Shown: one piece after another, positions 6,785-12,846 of the stretch | How the letters are laid out: the number at the start of each line of letters is the position of its first letter | How positions within the stretch are numbered: position 1 is the stretch's first letter | NCBI GenBank assembly: GCA_029259935.1 | Contig: JAJDEH010000442.1 | Coordinates: 1 to 16,596, forward strand | Reading direction: 5' to 3' | DNA from: Planctomycetota bacterium | GTDB lineage: Bacteria > Planctomycetota > Planctomycetia > Pirellulales > Pirellulaceae | Length of the DNA: 16,596 nt | Notes under the pieces: generated by a model | What the model saw: the letters and a program-made list of their open reading frames with translations, nothing else | What the model was told of the DNA's origin: nothing | Database searches by the model: none | Position numbers and translations under genes: made by a program

Positions 6785-8952
6785 CGCAGTTCGTGGGCCT
6801 GTTTCAGCTTTTCTTCGTACTGTTTTTTGTAGAAGTCGCTCTTCGACGCTTTGATCGCCTCTTCAAGATGTGAAATCGCGTGGTCCTTGGCTCCGATCTT
6901 TATAAATACGTCGCCTAGGTCGACGTGCCACGAGTCGAGCGATAGCTGAGTTCGTTTGTCGGGTCCCAACTGATGAGCCTCGACGGCGGCCGCTTCCGCT
7001 TTGTCTAGTTGCTTGGCATTGGCCCAATTCTTGGCGGCTTCCTTGAAGTTCCACGACTTGGCGTCCTCGTCGATCGTGGTCAGCCGGTCGAACAGCTCGG
7101 CGGCCTTCACGTACTCGCCAGACAGGCCGTAAGAGAATGCCAGGTCCGCTCCAAGGCCGGGGTGCAATCCCTTTTCGGCATCCAGATCGACGAGCCGCTG
7201 AAGATACTTGGCCCGCGTGGAGTGATCGCGGTTCAGTTGGTAGTAGTAGTGGCTAAGCATGAACAAAGCCAAGCGGTCCTTCGGATCGGCTTTCAGCACT
7301 TTCTCGTAGCGCTGTTTTGCTTGTTTCATCTGATCCTTCCGCCGGACGTGAAGGAACAACTTGCGGCAGGCCATTCCCTTGGAGGCATGGTGTTCGGTGT
7401 GCAGAACGACGAACTCGGCCGATTCGAACATGCGGTCGAACTCACCCGCTTCTGCATACACACCCACGAGGGCTTCATGAGCGCGACGCTTGTCCATGTC
7501 GCGAGTGGCCAGTTTCAAAGCCGCTTCCAAGGGCGCTTGTGCCGCTTTCAGATTGCCGGAATTGTAAAAGCCGGCCGCCACGGACATCGCCGCCCGGTAA
7601 CTTTGAAATTCAATTTCGACTGTCTTTTGCGCGATCTGATAACTTGCATTGGGAACGTCGGCCTCCTGGAAGGCGGCTTCCGTCGCGGGATCGGCCAGCG
7701 GTTCCGATTTTTCTTTCAACAACGCCGGATCGGTCAGGAAGGACGTCAGTTTGCGAGTCGCGGGCTTCTCGTGGGCTGCGGCGGCTGACTTCAAGTTCAC
7801 CCGCCCTGCCTGCTTGGCCGCAGTTTCTGAAACAGAGACCGATGGTGTGCCGCGTAGCGTTACCACCGATAGGCCGACCAGCACCACTGACAGCACGGAC
7901 CAACATCCAGTCCGCCAACGTGAGGGGCATTGTGTTTCCACTCGAAAACTCATGTTCAACAGCATGGCAATTCTCCGCTTAAGTTGATGAGGTCGTTCCC
8001 ACAGGCCCAAGGTCGCCGTGGCCAACCGATGCTGGTCTGATTGGCTGGTCTTAAACCAGTCCAACAGCAATTCGGCGTATTGGGTCGAGTCGCCTCGGCT
8101 GCCAGCCGCGGCGTCGGCCAGCAGTTCTTGATCGAGTCGCGACTGGGCACGCAGCCACCAATACAGTGGATGGGCGAATAAAACGACCATCAACAGGCGC
8201 ATGGCCGCCAGCAACCAAAGGTCGCCGTTGCGAATGTGGGCCGACTCGTGGGTCAATACGGATTCCAGCGACTCTTTCGATTCCGATGTCACGAAGCGCT
8301 CGGGTAGCAAAATGCAAGGCCGAAACAAGCCGACGGCCAGGGCCTGGTTCACTTTGCTTGTAACAAAAACACGCGGAATGGGCATCGGATCCTGCAACAA
8401 CCGCGTCATGGTGATTTGAATGCGCTCCGGGGCAATCCAGGCACCGCGACGCAAACGCCGTGTCAGCAGTGCCCCCATCGCCAACCAACAACCGGCCAGA
8501 AGCCCGCCGGTCAGAAACAGTGCTTTGATAACCGGCAGCAGAGGCATCGCCCGTTCACTTGTTGCCGGTTGCTTGGTAGGTTGATTGGGCTGACGCGCGG
8601 GAATGCTTTCTTCCGCTGCCGTATCCAACGATGCCGTATCTGACGATGCCGGCTCTAGCGACATGGCCCTCAAATCATCGCCCATTGCCTCTTGCCCGCC
8701 GTGATCGAATGTTGGTTCGTTGGCGGTCTCCCCACCTTCCAACTGCAAGTGGGAAACCAACGGCAGGGAAGTCTTCGGCCATTGTGGCAGCGCGCAGGCA
8801 AGTGCGAGTATCAGGATTCCGCCAACCGCCGCCCAGGTGAGACTAATGCGCCGCGCCGGTTGCTTGACGCTCATTAGAAGCAGAGCGATGACGATCAAAA
8901 AAAGAGCCGTCAAAAAATAGAAATCGATCAGCCAACCAACCAAAGCGTTCAT
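6781..8952 (-). CDS. M56 (BlaR1-type) membrane metalloprotease with a C-terminal TPR-like region
   Basis: Likely signal-transducing membrane protease that inactivates the BlaI-type repressor encoded just upstream. The 723-residue protein has hydrophobic segments near 7-28, 41-57, 143-164, 246-264 and 347-366. The M56 zinc site is HESAH (H235, E236, H239) with E276 and D280 downstream. In BlaR1 and MecR1 the C-terminus is a penicillin-binding sensor. Here residues ~367-723 lack a recognisable SxxK sensor fold and instead form helical TPR-like repeats (for example AAQAPLEAALKLA, AKQRYEKVLKADPKDRLALFML and AISHLEEAIKAS). The signal is unknown. ATG 8952 overlaps the repressor stop as TGATG and follows GGAGGAG at 7 bases; a GTG one codon earlier is less well spaced. 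The 3' end overlaps the convergent lipoprotein stop by 4 bases. Confidence 0.92.
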   Translation of the reverse strand: MNALVGWLIDFYFLTALFLIVIALLLMSVKQPARRISLTWAAVGGILILALACALPQWPKTSLPLVSHLQLEGGETANEPTFDHGGQEAMGDDLRAMSLEPASSDTASLDTAAEESIPARQPNQPTKQPATSERAMPLLPVIKALFLTGGLLAGCWLAMGALLTRRLRRGAWIAPERIQITMTRLLQDPMPIPRVFVTSKVNQALAVGLFRPCILLPERFVTSESKESLESVLTHESAHIRNGDLWLLAAMRLLMVVLFAHPLYWWLRAQSRLDQELLADAAAGSRGDSTQYAELLLDWFKTSQSDQHRLATATLGLWERPHQLKRRIAMLLNMSFRVETQCPSRWRTGCWSVLSVVLVGLSVVTLRGTPSVSVSETAAKQAGRVNLKSAAAAHEKPATRKLTSFLTDPALLKEKSEPLADPATEAAFQEADVPNASYQIAQKTVEIEFQSYRAAMSVAAGFYNSGNLKAAQAPLEAALKLATRDMDKRRAHEALVGVYAEAGEFDRMFESAEFVVLHTEHHASKGMACRKLFLHVRRKDQMKQAKQRYEKVLKADPKDRLALFMLSHYYYQLNRDHSTRAKYLQRLVDLDAEKGLHPGLGADLAFSYGLSGEYVKAAELFDRLTTIDEDAKSWNFKEAAKNWANAKQLDKAEAAAVEAHQLGPDKRTQLSLDSWHVDLGDVFIKIGAKDHAISHLEEAIKASKSDFYKKQYEEKLKQAHELR

Positions 8953-9359
8953 CACTCCGCTCCTCCGCCTTTGCCCTTCTTCAGATTCTTCTTGTGCTCG
9001 GCGATCATCGCCTCGATTTGATTCAGTTCCTTCTCACTGGGAGGCTTCGACTCCATGGCGCGCACCAAGTATTCGTCCAAGGCACCGTCGAACACTTTTT
9101 CCATGAACGACTGGGCCATGCTTCGGACCGTGGAATTTCGCTCGACGCTGGCCGAGTAGTTGTAGGCCTTGCCGCATCGTTCGTGACGGACCAGCCCTTT
9201 CCGCTCCATCGCCTGCAATAAGCTGAGTACGGTGGTATAGGCGAGCTGCGTGTTTTGCGCGTGCAGCTCGTCAAAGATCTCGCGGACCGTGGCCTGCCCT
9301 TTTTCCCACAGGATTTTCAGCAAATCCAGTTCTCTCGCCGTCGGTTGCGGTTGGCCCAT
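8952..9359 (-). CDS. BlaI/MecI family transcriptional repressor
   Basis: Winged-helix repressor expected to bind its own promoter as a dimer and to be inactivated by the M56 protease. The 135-residue protein has the N-terminal pattern LDLLKILWEKGQATVREIFDEL (about 12-33), a recognition-helix segment LAYTTVLSLLQAMERKGLV (about 39-57) and the wing RHERCGKAYNYSA. A C-terminal dimerisation part contains SEKELNQIEAMIAEHKK. ATG 9359 follows AGGAG (9369-9365) with a 5-nt spacer. The stop overlaps the M56 start (TGATG), so the two are translationally coupled. Two operator-like sites lie in its promoter. It is divergent from the sulfatase gene. Confidence 0.95.
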   Translation of the reverse strand: MGQPQPTARELDLLKILWEKGQATVREIFDELHAQNTQLAYTTVLSLLQAMERKGLVRHERCGKAYNYSASVERNSTVRSMAQSFMEKVFDGALDEYLVRAMESKPPSEKELNQIEAMIAEHKKNLKKGKGGGAE

Positions 9360-9368
9360 CGCATCTCC

Positions 9369-9384
9369 TACTAGAATGCCAGTA
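9369..9384. promoter_or_regulatory. BlaI/MecI-type operator, site 2
   Basis: TACTA (9369-9373), six bases, then CAGTA (9380-9384), matching site 1's arms at 9 of 10 positions. It begins 31 bases from site 1, about three helical turns, so two dimers would sit on the same face. It lies between the transcription start and the ribosome-binding site and overlaps AGGAG by one base. Confidence 0.72.
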
Positions 9385-9395
9385 TCAATAACGCG

Positions 9396-9423
9396 ATAAT
9401 ACTAAAGTTCTAGTAGATGTCAA
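9396..9423 (-). promoter_or_regulatory. Promoter of the blaI-M56 operon
   Basis: On the minus strand TTGACA (9423-9418, perfect), a 16-nt spacer and TATTAT (9401-9396, 5 of 6). It is the strongest sigma70-type promoter in the window, about 37 bases before the blaI start. The expected transcription start is near 9389. Operator site 1 fills the spacer. Confidence 0.85.
9400..9415. promoter_or_regulatory. BlaI/MecI-type operator, site 1
   Basis: TACTA (9400-9404), six bases, then TAGTA (9411-9415), a perfect dyad. It has the arm sequence and spacing of the staphylococcal mec operator (TACTACATATGTAGTA, from memory). It lies in the spacer of the blaI promoter and overlaps the last base pairs of the -10 box, the expected place for repression. 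Confidence 0.82.
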
Positions 9424-9492
9424 GAGTCTGGTCCCGAAATTGAAGAAACAGACACCTGCGGCGGTATTTCAAGCGCTGGTCGGCAGCAGCGA

Positions 9493-9522
9493 CTGAAAGA
9501 TAATTTTGGCGTCTGGTAGAAT
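9493..9522 (+). promoter_or_regulatory. Candidate sulfatase promoter
   Basis: CTGAAA (9493-9498, 4 of 6), an 18-nt spacer and TAGAAT (9517-9522, 5 of 6). The expected transcription start (about 9529) falls on an in-frame GTG, so the message could be leaderless from there or have a ~39-nt leader to ATG 9568. Confidence 0.5.
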
Positions 9523-9567
9523 GCTGGTGTGAATCGAAAACTACAAACCACCACCCAGATCAGCCCC

Positions 9568-11010
9568 ATGTCGAAAACCCAGCCGCTACTGCGAATCGTC
9601 GTGCCCCTCGCCGTTGTTATGGGGTCGAGTTGGACGGCCTTGGCGGCCGACTCGCCCTACAATTTGCTGGTCATCCACACCGATGAACATCACTACGGGA
9701 CCCTTGGTTGTTACGGCGGACGAATCGTCGGTACGCCGAACATCGATTGGCTGGCCGACAACGGCGCGATGTGTACCAGTTTCTATGCCACCACGCCTGT
9801 CTGTTCGCCGTCGCGAGCGGCGCTGCTGTCGGGAATGTATCCGCAGAAGACGCCGGTGGTGACCAACAACATTCCGCTGGACGACTCGGTGATCACTTTC
9901 GCCGAAATCCTACGGCGACGCGGATATGCAACGGGTTACGCCGGCAAATGGCACCTTGATGGCTCGGGCAAGCCCCAATGGGCGCCCAGCAGGAAATTCG
10001 GCTTCAGCGACAACCGTTTCATGTTCAATCGCGGGCATTGGAAGAAGTTCGTTGACACGGACGACGGCCCACGTGTCGGCGCGCGCAACGCCAAGGACCA
10101 ACCAAGTTACGGCTTGAGCGGGGCCGACGAAAAGACGTTTTCAACCGACTGGCTCGCCAACAAAGCGATCGACTTCATCAAGGCGAATCGAGAAAAGCCG
10201 TTTTGCTACATGCTCAGCCTGCCCGACCCGCACGGCCCCAACACGGTTCGCGCGCCGTATGACACGATGTACGCGGACGTCAAAGTGCCGATCCCCGCGA
10301 CATTGAAAATAACGAAATCCGAAACGCCCGCTTGGGGCCGTCCAGCCGGCGTGACGGCCGCACAGTTGCAGCGACTGATGCCGCCATACTATGGCATGGT
10401 GAAATGCATCGACGACAATGTCGGCCGCATCCTCAAGACTTTGCGTGACAACGGCCTTATCGATCGCACGCTGATTGTCTTCACTTCGGACCATGGCGAT
10501 TTGTGCGGCGAGCATGGACGGCTCAACAAAGGAGTGCCTTACGAAGGCTCGGCCCGTATTCCGTTCATCATTTCTTGCCCCGGTAAAATCAAATCGGGCA
10601 CGGTGCGTCACGAAGCACTCTCCTGTGTCGACTTCTTGCCAACCGCGATGCGACTGCTGGACGTGCCCGTGGAACAGAAAATAGACGGTCGCGACGCTTC
10701 GTCGTTGTTCACTGGCGACGGCTCCGAGTGGGACGACATCGCCTTTCTCCGTAGTACCTCGGGTCGCTCGCCATGGTTGTGCGCCGTCACCGAGCGATAC
10801 AAGCTTGTCTTCTCGGCGGGGGACGGACCTTGGCTTATCGACATGAAGAATGACCCTAACGAAGTGGCCAATCGGTTCGATGACCCGGAATGCGAAGCGA
10901 TCGCCCAACAATTGACACGGAAGCTCATGGATTACGCCAAGGAGCATCAAGACGAATATGCTCGCGTGCCGGCAATCCAATCCGCCATGGCGGCGGCGTT
11001 AAAACGCTAG
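9568..11010 (+). CDS. Exported sulfatase (type I, formylglycine)
   Basis: Hydrolyses sulfate esters, probably of polysaccharides, in the periplasm or outside; the substrate cannot be told. The 480-residue protein starts with a Sec signal (hydrophobic core IVVPLAVVMG, cleavage likely after ALA at 24-26). The active-site signature CSPSR (C79 to R83) lets C79 be converted to formylglycine. Other expected residues are D39 in HTDEHH, GKWHL (K127, H129), and the metal-binding SDHGD (D308, H309). Position 40 is E where many members have D or Q. The C-terminal part has the usual RYKLVFSAGDGPWLIDMKNDPNE segment. ATG 9568 begins the signal peptide, but the frame runs back to GTG 9529, next to a TAGAAT box, which would add 13 residues. 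Neither has a ribosome-binding site. The maturase that makes formylglycine is not in the window. Confidence 0.93.
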   Translation: MSKTQPLLRIVVPLAVVMGSSWTALAADSPYNLLVIHTDEHHYGTLGCYGGRIVGTPNIDWLADNGAMCTSFYATTPVCSPSRAALLSGMYPQKTPVVTNNIPLDDSVITFAEILRRRGYATGYAGKWHLDGSGKPQWAPSRKFGFSDNRFMFNRGHWKKFVDTDDGPRVGARNAKDQPSYGLSGADEKTFSTDWLANKAIDFIKANREKPFCYMLSLPDPHGPNTVRAPYDTMYADVKVPIPATLKITKSETPAWGRPAGVTAAQLQRLMPPYYGMVKCIDDNVGRILKTLRDNGLIDRTLIVFTSDHGDLCGEHGRLNKGVPYEGSARIPFIISCPGKIKSGTVRHEALSCVDFLPTAMRLLDVPVEQKIDGRDASSLFTGDGSEWDDIAFLRSTSGRSPWLCAVTERYKLVFSAGDGPWLIDMKNDPNEVANRFDDPECEAIAQQLTRKLMDYAKEHQDEYARVPAIQSAMAAALKR

Positions 11011-11046
11011 AAACCAGTTCATGGCGATTGGCAATTAGGTGTTGTC

Positions 11047-11076
11047 GGCGAGCCCTTGACGTTAGTCGAGGGGTAG
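11047..11076 (+). repeat. REP-like palindromic repeat, copy 1
   Basis: Thirty bases, starting GGCGAGCC and ending GGGGTAG. An 8-bp stem (11053-11060 with 11065-11072, one G-T pair) closes a GTTA loop (11061-11064). It matches copy 2, in the opposite orientation, at 22 of 30 positions. All differences lie in the stem and keep it paired. Confidence 0.8.
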
Positions 11077-11132
11077 CAATGCCGCGGTTAGCTGACATCC
11101 ATTTGAATGGGTAAACGCCGTGTTGTTCAGAA

Positions 11133-11162
11133 CTACCCCCCAGCTAACGCTGGAGGCTCGCC
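11133..11162 (-). repeat. REP-like palindromic repeat, copy 2 (inverted)
   Basis: Read on the minus strand it begins GGCGAGCC, has an 8-bp stem with one G-T pair and the same GTTA loop (CAGC-GTTA-GCTG at its tip), and ends GGGGTAG. It lies 56 bases from copy 1 in inverted orientation. Confidence 0.8.
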
Positions 11163-11251
11163 ATGCGCCTGCCGTAGGCCACTTTCGGCGAGAGTGACCT
11201 GCGCATCCTCAAGGCTCCAGAGCTGGCTTGGATGCCGAGGACGGAAGGTGA

Positions 11252-11257
11252 TAGAAT
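11252..11257 (+). promoter_or_regulatory. Candidate -10 box for the PPC/DUF1549/DUF1501 set
   Basis: TAGAAT lies 56 bases before ATG 11308 and 5 bases before an in-frame GTG (11263). The best -35 at a usable distance, TTGGAT (11228-11233, spacer 18), is weak. The arrangement repeats that before the sulfatase. Confidence 0.35.
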
Positions 11258-11307
11258 AACCAGTGATCGATCCCGCCTACGTTTTCCTGCTTCCTTCCTG
11301 CCCACCG

Positions 11308-12837
11308 ATGTCCCTTCGACTTTTACCGATTTCAGCCTTGCTGGTCGCAATGTGTATGCACCCGATCTTCGTGCGCGCGGCCGAACCGGAATTGCAATCG
11401 ATCTTTCCCTGCGGCTGCCGGCGTGGCGAGACGGTAGAGGTGACGCTGCAAGGGAAAGACCTCAAGCAGGCCGACCACCTTTACTTTTCGCGCGCGGGGA
11501 TTTCAGCACAGCGCATCGGCGAAGCCAAATTCAAAATTGCGGTGACCGGCGAAGCTCAACCCGGCGCGTGTGACGTTTGGGCGGTGACTCCCGGTGGCAT
11601 GACCGCGCCGCGTCGCTTTGTTGTAGGCCTCGCGCCGTGCACGATCGAAAAGGAGCCCAACGACACGCCCGAACAGGCACAGCCGATGTCGCTCCCCGGG
11701 GTGATCGACGCCAAGCTCGATCGGGCCGCGGATCTCGATTGGTTTTCTTTTGAAGGCAACGTGGGCGACGAGGTCACGGTGACTTGTCGCTCCGCTTCGC
11801 TGGATGGGTCCGTCGAGGCGTCGTTGTTGCTGGTCGGCGTCGACGGCAGCGAACTGTTGCACGGCAAAAGTTATCGCCGCGATCCGCGCCTGTCGTTGCG
11901 TCTGCCGCAAGCGGGCACTTATCGGGTGCGAGTTTGTGATCGGGCCTACCGTAAAGATGCGTTCAGTTTCTATCGCTTGGAACTTTCGCTAGGCGATCAG
12001 CCAGCAAATGCTTCACCAGAAAACGGCAACTCAACGGCGGCGGAAGCGAGTGAAAACGATTCGCTTGCGACGGCGCAACGAATTGCCTTGCCGATCCGCG
12101 TTTCGGGCCGTTTTCAAACGCGTGGCGACGTGGACTGGTATTCCTTCGATGCAGAGAAGAACCAGGCGATAGTGATCGACTCGCTCGGCGAACGACTCGG
12201 CCAGCGCATGGATCTCGACATTGCCATTCACGACGCCCAAGGGAAATCGCTGCTCACGCTGGGCGATATCGTTCAGCCCAAAACCGTGCCCGCCAAATTG
12301 CCTCTCGCTTCGTTGGACGCGGCCGGCACCTGGAAGGCTCCGAAAGACGGCACCTACTTTTTGGCGGTTCGCGATCTGTACGGCGGCAGCATCTTTGGAT
12401 CGGATCGAGTCTACGAGTTGTCGGTCGGCGAGACGCGACCGTCGTTTGAAGTGTTCGCCATCCATCCAAATGACGCCGCTGCGCGCGGGCTTTCGGTGAA
12501 TCAGGGTGGCGGCACCGAGATTCAACTAATTTGCATCCGGCAAGGCGGATTCGCGGGATCGGTTCAAGTTCGAGTCAAGGACTCGCCGACAGGGGTAACG
12601 ATCGAACCGTGTTCACTGGCCGCCAAGGAAATCAGCAAGAAGCTAACCGTCAAAGCGGATCAGACTTCAGCCGAGGGGTTTGGCGTCATTCGTCTGGTGG
12701 CGGAAGCGGACATCGAATCACAACCGGTCACCATCGACGTGCAACCGCGAACCATCGTGCGGCCCACGCCGCTTACCAGCCGTCCAACAGATGGAATCGC
12801 AATCTATGTGGCCGCCACCAAAGCAGAAGAAAAGTAA
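11308..12837 (+). CDS. Secreted protein with two PPC-type domains
   Basis: Probably an extracytoplasmic binding or accessory protein for the two genes that follow; no enzyme motif is visible. From ATG 11308 it has 509 residues with a Sec signal (hydrophobic 5-21, cleavage near VRAA). Residues ~27-108 resemble an IPT/TIG-like beta domain (CGCRRGETVEVTLQGKDL). Two bacterial pre-peptidase C-terminal (PPC) modules follow: about 114-230 (EKEPNDTPEQAQPM ... DLDWFSFEG) and about 248-374 (ENDSLATAQRI ... DVDWYSFDA). The last ~130 residues look like another beta-sandwich. The frame extends to GTG 11263, adding 15 residues before the signal; ATG 11308 is preferred for the signal peptide, although neither start has a ribosome-binding site. 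It ends 9 bases before the next gene. Confidence 0.88.
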   Translation: MSLRLLPISALLVAMCMHPIFVRAAEPELQSIFPCGCRRGETVEVTLQGKDLKQADHLYFSRAGISAQRIGEAKFKIAVTGEAQPGACDVWAVTPGGMTAPRRFVVGLAPCTIEKEPNDTPEQAQPMSLPGVIDAKLDRAADLDWFSFEGNVGDEVTVTCRSASLDGSVEASLLLVGVDGSELLHGKSYRRDPRLSLRLPQAGTYRVRVCDRAYRKDAFSFYRLELSLGDQPANASPENGNSTAAEASENDSLATAQRIALPIRVSGRFQTRGDVDWYSFDAEKNQAIVIDSLGERLGQRMDLDIAIHDAQGKSLLTLGDIVQPKTVPAKLPLASLDAAGTWKAPKDGTYFLAVRDLYGGSIFGSDRVYELSVGETRPSFEVFAIHPNDAAARGLSVNQGGGTEIQLICIRQGGFAGSVQVRVKDSPTGVTIEPCSLAAKEISKKLTVKADQTSAEGFGVIRLVAEADIESQPVTIDVQPRTIVRPTPLTSRPTDGIAIYVAATKAEEK

Positions 12838-12846
12838 CGCTTAACC

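Larger units (their letters stand above)
11011..11307. other. Non-coding region between sulfatase and PPC-protein genes, with palindromic repeats
   Basis: No gene is supported here. It holds an inverted pair of REP-like hairpins (11047-11076 and 11133-11162). Between them lie a GTTAGCTG copy of the second hairpin's core (11087-11094) and a small CCAT/ATGG stem (11099-11110). GCCACTTTCGGCG (11178-11190) is also found at 3281-3293. A TAGAAT box lies at 11252-11257. The hairpins suggest the sulfatase transcript ends here. Confidence 0.6.

Noticed and set aside
7009..7788. 259-codon open frame on the plus strand
   Set aside because: It is antisense to the TPR part of the M56 gene, which has a coherent domain structure; no start signal or family motif is seen.
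10141..10980. 279-codon open frame on the minus strand
   Set aside because: It lies wholly inside the sulfatase gene, whose motifs are complete. The antisense product has no family features, consistent with a by-product of codon use.
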